This document shows, one piece after another, positions 1 through 8,920 of a DNA stretch of 64,000 bases. Under the pieces are notes generated by a model. That model worked only from the letters and a program-made list of their open reading frames with translations. It had not been told where the DNA came from and ran no database searches. This stretch comes from JANMCE01 sp963791625. Its GTDB lineage: Bacteria; Actinomycetota; Acidimicrobiia; Acidimicrobiales; Ilumatobacteraceae. A program made the translations under genes and the position numbers. Location: positions 682,001-746,000 of the forward strand of contig CAWBTA010000015.1 of assembly GCA_963791625.1 (NCBI GenBank). The letters are read 5' to 3'. Position 1 is the first letter of the stretch. Each line of letters starts with the position of its first letter.

Positions 1-1045
1 GACCACTGCTGAACACACTCCTGCCACCACCGCCGCATTGCTCGAAGACGCCCTTTTCCAGGTGAAGCGGGTCATCGTCGGCCAGGACCGCATGGTCGAG
101 CGGGCCCTCCTGTGCCTCATCGCGCGTGGCCACTGTCTGATCGAAGGGGTACCCGGCCTGGCCAAGACCCTTACCGTTTCCACCTTGGCCCAGGTCACCG
201 GCGGTTCGTTCGCCCGCATCCAGTTCACTCCCGACCTTGTGCCGGCAGACATTGTCGGCACCCGCATCTGGCGCCCGTCCACCGAGGCATTCGACATCGA
301 ATGGGGCCCCGTGTTCGCCAACATCGTGCTGGCCGACGAGATCAACCGGGCACCAGCCAAGGTGCAGTCCGCGCTCTTAGAAGTCATGGCCGAGCGCCAG
401 GTATCCATTGCCGGAACCACCCGCAAACTACCGGCCCCGTTCCTCGTGATGGCCACCCAGAATCCGATCGAATCCGAAGGCGTGTACGCATTGCCCGAGG
501 CGCAGCGCGACCGCTTCCTGATGCAGATCGTGGTGACGCAACCGTCGTACACCGAGGAGCTGGAAATCGCGCGACGCATGGGCGTGCGCCCCCCGACCCC
601 CGAGATGGTGTTGAGCACCGAGCAGCTCATCGCACTGCAGACCCAGGCCGACGACATTTTCGTGCACCACGCGGTGCAGGAGTACGCCGTTCGCCTGGTC
701 ATGGCCACGCGTGATCCGAAGACCTGGTGGATGGACGACCTCACCCCCATCATCGCCCTTGGCGCCAGCCCGCGCGCCACGCTCGGTCTGCTGTCGGCCG
801 GTCGGGCGCTGGCGGTACTACGCGGCCGTCGCTTCCTGTTGCCGCAGGACATCGCCGAAGTGGCGCCCGAGATTCTGCGCCACCGCATCATGCTTTCCTA
901 CGACGCGCTTGCCGATGGCATCAGGGTCGATGACGTCGTGCAGCGAATCATCACCGGTACCGAGGCACCGCGTGTCGCTCCCCAGCAGGACGCCAGTAAC
1001 GCCATGCCGAGTTTCCCGCCGCCCTCGCAGTGGGCTGCCCGATGA
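1..1045 (+). CDS. MoxR-family AAA+ ATPase, 5' partial
   Basis: The reading frame is already open at base 2, so the true start probably lies just outside the window. The protein is a MoxR-type AAA+ ATPase. These usually act as chaperones that mature or activate VWA-domain partners. Visible motifs are a Walker A of the form GVPGLAKT, Walker B VLADEINRAP, sensor 1 ATQNPIESEG, the arginine-finger segment LPEAQRDRF and the sensor 2 stretch GASPRAT. The stop overlaps the next start (ATGA at 1042), so the DUF58 and VWA genes downstream are translationally coupled. This MoxR-DUF58-VWA order is a widespread module. The substrate is not evident from sequence. Confidence 0.93.
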   Translation, partial: TTAEHTPATTAALLEDALFQVKRVIVGQDRMVERALLCLIARGHCLIEGVPGLAKTLTVSTLAQVTGGSFARIQFTPDLVPADIVGTRIWRPSTEAFDIEWGPVFANIVLADEINRAPAKVQSALLEVMAERQVSIAGTTRKLPAPFLVMATQNPIESEGVYALPEAQRDRFLMQIVVTQPSYTEELEIARRMGVRPPTPEMVLSTEQLIALQTQADDIFVHHAVQEYAVRLVMATRDPKTWWMDDLTPIIALGASPRATLGLLSAGRALAVLRGRRFLLPQDIAEVAPEILRHRIMLSYDALADGIRVDDVVQRIITGTEAPRVAPQQDASNAMPSFPPPSQWAAR

Positions 1046-2055
1046 GCGACGAAGCGTCGTCCCAGCGGGCGTGGTGGAAACGGTCGCAAACCGCGGTTGC
1101 TCCCCCGGCCGCCGACGTGCCCGATATCGCCACGCGTGCCGCCTATCTCCGCCGTCTCGATCTCACCATCAAGAAGCGACTCGACGGACTTCTGGCCGGT
1201 GAGTTTCTCGGAATCCTTCCGGGTCCGGGCACCGAGCGTTCGGGTGGTCGCATCTACGGTCCGGGTGACGATGCCCGTCGCATCGACTGGAGCCTCACGG
1301 CCCGTTCACTCGCACCGCACATTCGCACGACCGATGCCGACCGAGAGCTCGAAACGTGGCTCGTCGTTGACCGTTCCGCCAGCCTCGATTTCGGTACCAC
1401 TGTTCGCGAAAAGCGTGAACTCGCGCTGTGTGCCGTGGCGGCGTTCGGCTCGTTGGCGCAGCGCGGTGCGAACCGCATCGGCATGATGGTGAGTGGCGGT
1501 TCCGAACTGGTGCGGTTCGATCCGAAAGGCGGACGAACATCACTGTTCGGCATGTTGTCTCGTCTTGATCGCATGCCACGCTCAACGCCATCACCCGGCG
1601 CGACAGCGTCGCTTACCGATGCGTTGAATCAACTGCAGCGGATCCAGATTCGGCGCGGCCAGATCATCGTGATCTCCGACTTCCTGGAAAGCGACGACTG
1701 GTCACGAGCCATTCGACGCCTTGCGCTGCATCACCAGGTCGTCGCCGTGCAGGTGATCGACCCGCGCGAGTTCGCACTGCCGGCGATGGGCATCCTCGGT
1801 CTCATCGACCCGGAAACGGGCCACACCATGCACGTGCAAACCAACTCACCCGGCCTTCGCGAACGGTTCGCGCAAGCAGCGCAGGACCGACACAACGCCA
1901 TCGCCCACCAGCTCCAACATGCGGGCGCGGCGCACATCGTTCTTTCTACCGAGGACGACTGGCTGCGCGAGATCGTGCGGTTCGTGTCCATCCGACGTAG
2001 CCGCGGTGGCGGCGATGCCGTGGCCACCCAACATCATCGGCGGATAGCGCAATGA
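1042..2055 (+). CDS. DUF58 domain protein, MoxR partner
   Basis: This 337-residue protein carries the DUF58 signature GRIYGPGDDARRIDWSLTAR in its first third. A VWA-like segment with DRSAS follows (in ETWLVVDRSASLDFG), a metal-ion-dependent adhesion-site-like element. I chose the ATG at 1042 because it forms an ATGA overlap with the MoxR stop. A GTG at 1030 is the only alternative. The gene ends in another ATGA overlap with the VWA gene. DUF58 proteins are usually found with MoxR ATPases. Their exact biochemical role is not established, so only family membership and the module are claimed. Confidence 0.9.
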   Translation: MSDEASSQRAWWKRSQTAVAPPAADVPDIATRAAYLRRLDLTIKKRLDGLLAGEFLGILPGPGTERSGGRIYGPGDDARRIDWSLTARSLAPHIRTTDADRELETWLVVDRSASLDFGTTVREKRELALCAVAAFGSLAQRGANRIGMMVSGGSELVRFDPKGGRTSLFGMLSRLDRMPRSTPSPGATASLTDALNQLQRIQIRRGQIIVISDFLESDDWSRAIRRLALHHQVVAVQVIDPREFALPAMGILGLIDPETGHTMHVQTNSPGLRERFAQAAQDRHNAIAHQLQHAGAAHIVLSTEDDWLREIVRFVSIRRSRGGGDAVATQHHRRIAQ

Positions 2056-3023
2056 ACTTTCTGTCCGGCAGTCGGCTCTGGCTGGTACTCGTTCCCCTCC
2101 TGCTGGCTGCCGCATACGTGGTGGTGCAACGTCGTCGAGGGAAGTACACCGTGCGCTTCACCAACCTCGATCTCTTGGCGTCGGTCGCACCCAAGGCGCC
2201 GGGCTGGCAACGTCACGTTCCGCCCATCCTGCTGCTGCTCTCGCTCGTTTCGTTGGTTGTCGGTTTTGCAAGACCCACCAAGACCATCAAGGTGGCCAAA
2301 GAGCGTGGCACCGTACTGCTCACCATCGACACATCAGCGTCGATGAATGCTGACGACGTCGACCCCAACCGTCTGAAGGCGGCCGAATCCGCGGCACGGT
2401 CGTTCGTGGAAGGCCTGCCACAGGGCCTGCTGGTCGGGCTCGTCACGTTCGACAAGAACGCCCGCTTACTCGTTCCCCCAACCACTGAGCATGGGCGGGT
2501 CCTTGACAGCCTCGGCTCGCTCAAGGTCGGCCCCGGTACCGCAACGGGTGACGCCATCGACCTGTCGGTGCAGGCCGTCGGTTCTGTACCGAAGACGGCC
2601 GACGGCAAGCCCGCTCCCGCCCTGATCGTGCTCATGAGTGACGGCGCTCCTACCGTGCCGGTCAACGACACGATCCCACCAGAGGAGATCGCGGTAGAGG
2701 CCGCCGCCAACGCCAAGGTGGCGGGTGTGGCCGTGGACACGATTGCGTTCGGCACTGCAAATGGCACCGTCACGATTCAAAACCAGCGCCACCGAGTGCC
2801 GTCCGACCCTGAGACCATGGCCCGTATTGCTGAAGCCAGCGGTGGTCAGACGTTTTCCGCGGAGACCGGTGGCCAGCTGGAGGCCATCTACGACCAGATC
2901 GGTCGGGCGGTCGGCTTCGACAACCAAAAGAGCGAAGTCACCGCCTGGTTCACCGGCCTCGGACTCTTGATCGCGTCACTGGCCGCGGCGGCCGCTCTCT
3001 TCTGGACACAGCGGATCCTCTAG
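2052..3023 (+). CDS. VWA domain membrane protein (BatA-like)
   Basis: A protein of 323 residues with an N-terminal hydrophobic segment near residues 8-25 and a second near 58-76. A von Willebrand A domain follows, with a clear MIDAS motif in TIDTSASM. A final hydrophobic helix lies at about residues 298-318. This is the BatA/Aerotolerance layout, with the VWA domain between membrane helices and facing outward. The start overlaps the DUF58 stop (ATGA). It is the last gene of the MoxR-DUF58-VWA operon and its stop overlaps the convergent permease gene by a few bases. The family is linked to envelope or oxidative stress in other bacteria. No specific ligand can be read from the sequence. Confidence 0.9.
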   Translation: MNFLSGSRLWLVLVPLLLAAAYVVVQRRRGKYTVRFTNLDLLASVAPKAPGWQRHVPPILLLLSLVSLVVGFARPTKTIKVAKERGTVLLTIDTSASMNADDVDPNRLKAAESAARSFVEGLPQGLLVGLVTFDKNARLLVPPTTEHGRVLDSLGSLKVGPGTATGDAIDLSVQAVGSVPKTADGKPAPALIVLMSDGAPTVPVNDTIPPEEIAVEAAANAKVAGVAVDTIAFGTANGTVTIQNQRHRVPSDPETMARIAEASGGQTFSAETGGQLEAIYDQIGRAVGFDNQKSEVTAWFTGLGLLIASLAAAAALFWTQRIL

Positions 3024-3667
3024 GCCGACCGCCGAACCGGGCGAAGAGCAATCCGTACGGCCACGTCAACCACGAGACATAACACGCCGATCAGCAGGAG
3101 GCCGACGACACGTTGCGTGCGCGGGCCAGTAGCCCACGCGTCACGCACCATGAGACCAAGCCCACCGCGCAACATCTGACCGCCGACTGCGATGAGACCA
3201 ACGGCAGCAACTGCCGCACTACGGACGCCGGAGCGAATGGCCAGAAGCGACATCGGGAACTCAACTCTTGTGAGTCGAGACCAACGGCTGTGGCCAAGAG
3301 TAATTGCTTCTGCAACTACCTCCGGATCAACCCGATCGAGACCGTGCATGGTGGCTCGATAGACGAGCGCGGTTACCGACAGGGCCACGGAGCCGATGAT
3401 CACCGGACGCGACGTGACCGTCGGCATCATGCCGGAAACGATGCCAACGGCTGGCACCGCTCCAGCCACCAACGCAAACGCGCGCAGGGGCGGATCGACC
3501 GTTCGCCATCGTCGACCCATCATGACGAGCAACACGGCCAACCCGAACCCGATGGCGAAGGCCAGGGCCGCCCACAGCAGATGATCCCGCGCCGATCGCA
3601 GTGCATCACCCCAGTGGAGTTTCACCCACTCGAGGTCGAACCACGGCTGCGCCGAGGCGACCATCAT
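3020..3667 (-). CDS. ABC permease, OpuC/ProW-like
   Basis: A 215-residue polytopic membrane protein resembling the permease subunits of glycine-betaine/choline importers. The EAA loop reads EAITLGHSRWSRLTRVEFP, which matches the EAA---G---------LP pattern that contacts the ATPase subunit. I chose the ATG at 3667 because it overlaps the stop of the upstream ATPase-like gene (ATGA). An in-frame extension to 3781 would run deep into that gene. The partner gene has a degenerate ATPase domain, and no substrate-binding protein or second permease is adjacent, so active import by this pair alone is doubtful. Confidence 0.82.
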   Translation of the reverse strand: MMVASAQPWFDLEWVKLHWGDALRSARDHLLWAALAFAIGFGLAVLLVMMGRRWRTVDPPLRAFALVAGAVPAVGIVSGMMPTVTSRPVIIGSVALSVTALVYRATMHGLDRVDPEVVAEAITLGHSRWSRLTRVEFPMSLLAIRSGVRSAAVAAVGLIAVGGQMLRGGLGLMVRDAWATGPRTQRVVGLLLIGVLCLVVDVAVRIALRPVRRSA

Positions 3668-4752
3668 ATGGATCGCGCCTCGGGCAGGTAACGCAACAGG
3701 GTCGTCTGGGACAACAGACCGACCACCCGACCCTCGTCGTCGAGACGTGGCACCATCTGGGCCGGGGATGACACGATGCAATCGAGCGCCCGCTGCATGG
3801 TGTCATTGGACCGCACGCTGCCGCGCACGGAAACCAGCGGCACTTCGGTGACCGGACCAATGTCGGACAGCCGTTCGGTATCAGCCCAACCGAGTGGTCG
3901 GCGCTCCTCGTCGACCACAAGCACCCATGAGGTATCGGATGCTGCTCGGCGAGCCTGGCGCGCCGTGGCCGTCACCGGGATCACCGACCGATCGTCGACA
4001 GGAATGTCAACGACTGTGACGAACGCTAGGCCGCGCAAGCCGAGAGCGGAACCGAGCAGGGACTCGACCCCAGTGGACGGCCGGGACAAGATTTCCAGCG
4101 GAGTGCCGGACTGCACCAACACACCATCGAGGAGGACCAGTACCCGGTCACCCAGCTCGAGCGCATCTTCGACATCCCCGGTCGCGAGCACGACGGTAGT
4201 GCCGCTGTCACCCCGCAAGCTGCGCAGAAGATCGCGGAGAGCCGGACGCTCGACGGCGTCGACGCTGGCAAACGGATCATCCAGAACGACGAGGGACGGT
4301 CTGCGAACGAATGCCCGCGCCAAGCCCACGCGCACCTGCTCGGCCGCCGTCAAGACGTGAGGCCTCAGGTGTTGATCACCGATTCCGACGGCGTCGAGCA
4401 TGGCTACCGCCGCCCGAGTCGAGTCCCGACGCGAGAGGCCCGAAAGCCGACCGGAACCGATCACATTGTCGAGCACGCTCAGGTGCGGGAACAGTCGTGG
4501 CGGACCACTCAGCCAACCAACGGAACGGCGGAACTTTGCACCGTCCACCCGACGAAGGTCGGCGCCGTTGACCCGCACCTGCCCTCGATCGGGCTGATCG
4601 AGTCGCATCAGGAGTCGAAGGAAAGCCTGCCGGGTCGCACGCGGCGTGCCCAGCAGAACTGAGGTGACATCGGCCGCGAGTTCGGCGGTGACATTGTCGA
4701 CCAGCACCACGCCAGCCGTTGACTGCAGGGTGACTGCATCGTAGGAAATCAC
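3664..4752 (-). CDS. ABC ATPase homologue with degenerate catalytic motifs and CBS-like tail
   Basis: A protein of 362 residues that aligns throughout with OpuCA/ProV-type ATPases, but nearly every catalytic motif is altered. The Walker A position reads GTPRATRQ (35-42), with Arg41 replacing the invariant Lys. The Q-loop segment WLSGPPRLFPH lacks the Gln. The signature reads LTAAEQ (134-139) rather than LSGGQ. Walker B reads VVLDDPF, with Asp159 in place of the catalytic Glu. The switch His is Gly192 (ATGDVEDA). Residues from about 235 to 362 look like two CBS domains. The GTG at 4752 is preceded by GAGAGGGG. The protein probably cannot hydrolyse ATP normally and may be regulatory or structural. 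The permease overlaps downstream. Confidence 0.8.
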   Translation of the reverse strand: MISYDAVTLQSTAGVVLVDNVTAELAADVTSVLLGTPRATRQAFLRLLMRLDQPDRGQVRVNGADLRRVDGAKFRRSVGWLSGPPRLFPHLSVLDNVIGSGRLSGLSRRDSTRAAVAMLDAVGIGDQHLRPHVLTAAEQVRVGLARAFVRRPSLVVLDDPFASVDAVERPALRDLLRSLRGDSGTTVVLATGDVEDALELGDRVLVLLDGVLVQSGTPLEILSRPSTGVESLLGSALGLRGLAFVTVVDIPVDDRSVIPVTATARQARRAASDTSWVLVVDEERRPLGWADTERLSDIGPVTEVPLVSVRGSVRSNDTMQRALDCIVSSPAQMVPRLDDEGRVVGLLSQTTLLRYLPEARSI

Positions 4753-4871
4753 GCGCCGCGCCCCCTCTCGTGCCCGACCACCAGGAGTCCATCTTGCCAC
4801 AGCCCCGTCTGAGCGGGATCGGCCGTTCGGACCATAGCCGCTGCGGAAAAACAGTTCGAAATGCCCACGAA

Positions 4872-5489
4872 TCAGCGAATCGGATGTCCACCGTGAGCGA
4901 GACGTGAGGCCGCAAGTGGGTCGAGCCGCTCGGCCAAGTACCGCTCCAGCGCCACGGTTAACCGAGGCACTGCACCGGTGGCAAGCAGATCCATCACCAG
5001 TCCGGTGAAAACCGCTTTGGTGATCGACGCCTCCACCTCGGCATCCTTCGGAGCAAGGCCGGCCTCCACCAGCCGGTCCTCGATACTCGATCGCCAGACG
5101 CCGATCTGCTCGGCCCGCAGATCGCCCGCCAGCCCGGTGACGGTTGCGTCCAGGCAGACCGCTTCGAAACCCAGTCGCACCAGGGCCAGGTTGGCTGGCT
5201 CGGCAATCATCCAGGCCCACCACCGGCGCAACAGATCCCCTTGGCTCAGGCCGGGCTCAGCGGAGAGCCATTCGCGGCGGACTTCTTCTTGCATGGCCAG
5301 GGCCCGACGCAGCGCCAGCTCCACCAGTTCGGCCTTGGAACCGAAGTGGTGCACGAGGCGATGCGTACTGACACCGAGGGCCAGCGCCATCGGCCGAAGC
5401 GAAGACACGCCCAGGCCCGTCGTTGCGAGATAGCCGACGACGTCGTCGAGCAGGGCCTGTTTCAGGAGGGGATCCGGCGTACGGGCCAT
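4872..5489 (-). CDS. TetR-family transcriptional regulator
   Basis: A 205-residue protein with an N-terminal TetR-type DNA-binding domain. The helix-turn-helix lies near residues 24-50, in SLRPMALALGVSTHRLVHHF followed by GSKAELVE. The C-terminal ligand domain is divergent, as usual in this family. The gene starts 18 bases after the stop of the enolase-superfamily gene and is co-directional, so the two may be co-transcribed and the regulator may respond to that enzyme's substrate or product. The region between its stop and the ATPase-like gene (about 4753-4871) shows no obvious terminator. Confidence 0.87.
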   Translation of the reverse strand: MARTPDPLLKQALLDDVVGYLATTGLGVSSLRPMALALGVSTHRLVHHFGSKAELVELALRRALAMQEEVRREWLSAEPGLSQGDLLRRWWAWMIAEPANLALVRLGFEAVCLDATVTGLAGDLRAEQIGVWRSSIEDRLVEAGLAPKDAEVEASITKAVFTGLVMDLLATGAVPRLTVALERYLAERLDPLAASRLAHGGHPIR

Positions 5490-5507
5490 CAGAACACGGT
5501 AGTGCCC

Positions 5508-6617
5508 TCAGCCGATACGAAATGCCTCGAGCGCATCGAAGTCGGGGGTGACGCCAAGGCCCGGCCCGTCCGGCGGCGCGATGGTGCCGTCAGCCGCAAT
5601 CTCCACCGTGGCTGGTAACAGCCAGTCGCGGCGGGCAGTGGACAGCGCAGGCGGGTCGTAGGGCACCTCCACGTACGGACATCCGGAAAATGCGAGGGCC
5701 GCATGCAGGTTGCACACGAGGCCGTATCCGTTGGACCACGTGTGTGGCGTCCAGACGCGACCATGGAGATCGGCAAGAGCAGCGAGACGTTTGCATCCCC
5801 CGAGGCCGCCGGTGAGCACGACGTCTGGCTGCAGCACGTCCACGCCGCCGCGGGTGATGAGGTCACGGGCCTCATGCGCGTGACGCACCATCTCGCCTGC
5901 GGCGATACGTAATGATGTCCTGTGACGCAGAAGTGCGTAGCCGTCGACGTCCATGGTCGGCAGCGGTTCTTCAAGCCAGTACACGCCGAGCGGTTCCAAG
6001 GCACGGGCGACCTGCGTTGCGGTCGCAACGTCCCAGCGGGGGGTGGTATCGCCGGGCATGCGCCAGCCCTGGTTGGCGTCGATCATGAGATCGACGTCGT
6101 TGCCGACTGCGTCCCGCACATGCTCGACCACGGCAATGTCCCGACGCCAATCGGGATCATGGAAGCGAATTTTGAACGCCCGAATGCCAGCAGCCTTCTG
6201 CTGCGCAATGCGCACGGCACGCTCGGGCGCCGTAACCCGTTCAGCATTCGAGGCATACGCCATGAGCCGCTCGTTGCGACCGCCCATCAACTTCCACACC
6301 GGCTGATTGGTGGCGCGACCGACCACATCCCATACTGCGGCTTCGGCCGTCCATGGTCGACCGCCGTGGAAGTCGATCGTCTCGCAGATCTCGCGGATCA
6401 GTTCAGTGCGGAACGGATCGACGCCGGTGAACAGACGCGACACGGCTGCCTGGTCGGGCAGGAAGTCACCCGAGGCATACCCCGTAACACCGTCGTCGGT
6501 GTGCACGCTCACGATGCATGCGTCCTGATGAGTTCGTGGGTTCGGGTCCCATGCGGCATGCAGCGGCGGCTCGTACGGGAAACTATAGAGACGAGCTTCC
6601 ACCCCGGTAATGCGCAT
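5508..6617 (-). CDS. Mandelate racemase/muconate lactonizing enzyme superfamily protein
   Basis: A 369-residue enolase-superfamily enzyme. These abstract a proton alpha to a carboxylate, and many act as sugar-acid dehydratases. The lid domain is followed by the TIM barrel with KxR (K149-I-R151), the first metal Asp in LMIDANQGW (D180), the second in WLEEPLP (E216/E217), the third in AGEM (E242), and the Asp/His pair D265 (QPDVV) and H292 (TPHTW). This set fits the mandelate racemase subgroup more than muconate cycloisomerases. I chose the ATG at 6617 because AAGGGGA lies eight bases upstream. The substrate is unknown. A TetR regulator follows immediately. Confidence 0.88.
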   Translation of the reverse strand: MRITGVEARLYSFPYEPPLHAAWDPNPRTHQDACIVSVHTDDGVTGYASGDFLPDQAAVSRLFTGVDPFRTELIREICETIDFHGGRPWTAEAAVWDVVGRATNQPVWKLMGGRNERLMAYASNAERVTAPERAVRIAQQKAAGIRAFKIRFHDPDWRRDIAVVEHVRDAVGNDVDLMIDANQGWRMPGDTTPRWDVATATQVARALEPLGVYWLEEPLPTMDVDGYALLRHRTSLRIAAGEMVRHAHEARDLITRGGVDVLQPDVVLTGGLGGCKRLAALADLHGRVWTPHTWSNGYGLVCNLHAALAFSGCPYVEVPYDPPALSTARRDWLLPATVEIAADGTIAPPDGPGLGVTPDFDALEAFRIG

Positions 6618-6713
6618 TTGTGCGGTCCCCTTGAGTCGCTCGCCATTCATGAATCGTTCGTTTCAGAATAGACCGGTATCCGACCCTTGTCACCCTGCCG
6701 CGCGAGAGAGCGA

Positions 6714-8876
6714 CTACGGCCGTTTGGTGAGCGAACTCCGGGGAGGTACAACCAACGTCGTGAGGATGCGATCGTTCTGGCGGAACACGATTGAGGTCTC
6801 GGTGGCTGTCGGGTTCACCGCTGCCAGCGTGGTGCGACCGTCCGGCGATCGGAAACCAACCCCGTACGGCGGCTCGCTGGCGATGCTGTTGTCGGGCCGG
6901 CCGGCACTCTTCAGGAGCCCAATCCAGGCGTTGGCAAAGGCGCGACTGTTGCCCTCTTCGATTGCAGGGGCTTTGGCTAGGACGTCGGCGGCCCTGTCGG
7001 GATCGGCGACGGCGAGGTCAAGACCGAGGAGATCCGACCAGTGATCGCCGCTGTCCTTACTGCCCTCGGCAAAGCGTTTAGCGGCGGCGTCGGGGTCCGA
7101 GCGGTACAGGCTCCCGAACGTGAACGGCAACAGTTGGATACCCACGGCGCTGACCGGGCGGGCGTCGAACCAGGTGGCGAAGTCGATCTTGCCGCCCCAC
7201 ACGATGCCAGCGGTCTGATAGTCATACCCGGCCTGCCGTTTGGACTGCTCGCCCAGCCAGTACCAGCGCGCCGTGTGGGCCTCGGTCGCATACAGCGCCA
7301 TCGCCTGATCGGCCAGAGCAGTCTGCCCGGTGGCCAGCGCCCAGCGAGCCATCGACCACCATGCATGCACGGCCTCCGATGACGACTCCTGATTGTTGCC
7401 GTCCGTGAAGGGCGCGAAGCCTGACGCGTACGAGTGACCCTCATACGCGTTCATCACTCGAAATGGTGGAAAGCCCGGGTGACATTCGAGCACGCCGATG
7501 TCGGCCACGATGAGGTCGAGCATCGGTTTGAGTATGTCGGCGCGCGGGTCGCCGGCTTCGGCCAGGGTGGCCGCGGCTTGCAACAGATAGCCATTCTGGA
7601 AGTTGTGATCGTTGTAGTTCTCGGACCCGAACTGCGGTGGCATGGTCATGAAGCCGCCCCACTGCTCGTCGTACCCGGCCCAACGATCATCCCCCGTCTT
7701 GGAACGGGTAAGGATGTTCTCCATCTCCTTCCCGAGTTTGTCGATCATAGGAGGCGCTGCGGCGGGGTCCGCGGCGCGGGCAAGATCGACCTGGGTGGCC
7801 AGACGGCCGATGGCCTTCGGGCCGAAGTAGGCGCCAGCGGGAACCGGAGGTTGCTTGTCGGCGGCGAGGTCGTTCGCAATCGCCCCGTTGACCTCGTCGG
7901 ACAACTGCGGAACGCCGAACAGCACACCCGGCAACGGAGCATCCCACTCCACGCGGGACGCGGCAACCACAGGCATGTCGCCGCGAGGCGAGGCGAACGT
8001 GCCGACCGACTTCGTCTTGTCGGTCGCCTGGTGGGGCAGGAGCGCGACGACACCGGGCTCACCGACCCACGTCAGTCGCTGTGTCACCGACCCTGGTTGA
8101 CGACGCCAGGCGGCGAGCGTGCCGGTGACCGGATGCCGACCGGCGAACCGGGCCAGCGCGTTCCACTTCGACGTCGCCTCGTTCGGCCGTGCCACCAAAC
8201 CAACCGTGTCACCAGCAGTCACGTCGACTTGCAGACGGATGCCGTCGCGGTTCCACGAGGTCTTCTTCCCCAGCACGACGGTCCAGGCCGACCCGTCCGG
8301 CGCAGCAATGCGCACTTCGTCCTCGGTCCACCTCGACGCGGTGATGGTCTTGCCTTTGGACGACGTAATCGTGGCCCGGTCAGGCAGTTGCAGCGAGAGT
8401 CCGCCCCCACCCACCTTCACCCAGGTAGCCGGACTGCCCTGGGCCACGGTGACCTCTGCCGCGGGCAACGTTGCCTTCATCGCTACCACCACATGGAAAT
8501 CCCCGTAGGACGACAACTTGGGTACGGCGCCTGGCAAGAGAACGACAAGGGGTGCGGTCTGCCCGGCGAAAATGGTCTTGCTGACCGCTCTCGGCCGCGG
8601 CACGGAAAGTGCCATGCCCTCGGCCGTCCACGTGACGGTGATGGGCTGGGCCCACAATGCCTCGGGGTGGGGGGACAACAACGAACTCCACCACTGATTG
8701 GTGGGCAGCGCACCGAGCCCAGCGGGCGGACCGAACGCGGCGTGGGGCACGGGTTGGCGAGCAGCGGCCGATACGGCCTGGCGATCAACCGGGGTGCGCT
8801 GCTGGCACATCGCCATCCAACCCACCTCAGGAGCCGGACGACTGGTCTTGGTACAAGCACCAACCAGGCACATCAC
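6714..8876 (-). CDS. GH81 endo-beta-1,3-glucanase, probable lipoprotein
   Basis: About 720 residues matching glycoside hydrolase family 81, which cleaves beta-1,3-glucan by inversion. Visible signatures are LPTNQWWSSLL near the N terminus, the catalytic-acid region ENYNDHNFQNGY (about residue 423) and the paired glutamates of NNQESSSEAVHAWW (about residue 495). The annotated start gives only a stub before the lipobox LVGAC. In the same frame upstream lies an Arg-rich and hydrophobic segment, RRRRFSPTR then CVILAGVM, which makes a full lipoprotein signal if translation begins at the CTG at 8924. That CTG overlaps the stop of the HlyD-like gene. The gene is third in the GT2 operon, which suggests trimming or editing of a secreted beta-1,3-glucan. 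Confidence 0.85.
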   Translation of the reverse strand: MMCLVGACTKTSRPAPEVGWMAMCQQRTPVDRQAVSAAARQPVPHAAFGPPAGLGALPTNQWWSSLLSPHPEALWAQPITVTWTAEGMALSVPRPRAVSKTIFAGQTAPLVVLLPGAVPKLSSYGDFHVVVAMKATLPAAEVTVAQGSPATWVKVGGGGLSLQLPDRATITSSKGKTITASRWTEDEVRIAAPDGSAWTVVLGKKTSWNRDGIRLQVDVTAGDTVGLVARPNEATSKWNALARFAGRHPVTGTLAAWRRQPGSVTQRLTWVGEPGVVALLPHQATDKTKSVGTFASPRGDMPVVAASRVEWDAPLPGVLFGVPQLSDEVNGAIANDLAADKQPPVPAGAYFGPKAIGRLATQVDLARAADPAAAPPMIDKLGKEMENILTRSKTGDDRWAGYDEQWGGFMTMPPQFGSENYNDHNFQNGYLLQAAATLAEAGDPRADILKPMLDLIVADIGVLECHPGFPPFRVMNAYEGHSYASGFAPFTDGNNQESSSEAVHAWWSMARWALATGQTALADQAMALYATEAHTARWYWLGEQSKRQAGYDYQTAGIVWGGKIDFATWFDARPVSAVGIQLLPFTFGSLYRSDPDAAAKRFAEGSKDSGDHWSDLLGLDLAVADPDRAADVLAKAPAIEEGNSRAFANAWIGLLKSAGRPDNSIASEPPYGVGFRSPDGRTTLAAVNPTATETSIVFRQNDRILTTLVVPPRSSLTKRP

Positions 8877-8920
8877 CCCGGCGAGGATGACGCACCTGGT
8901 TGGGGAGAAACGCCGTCGTC

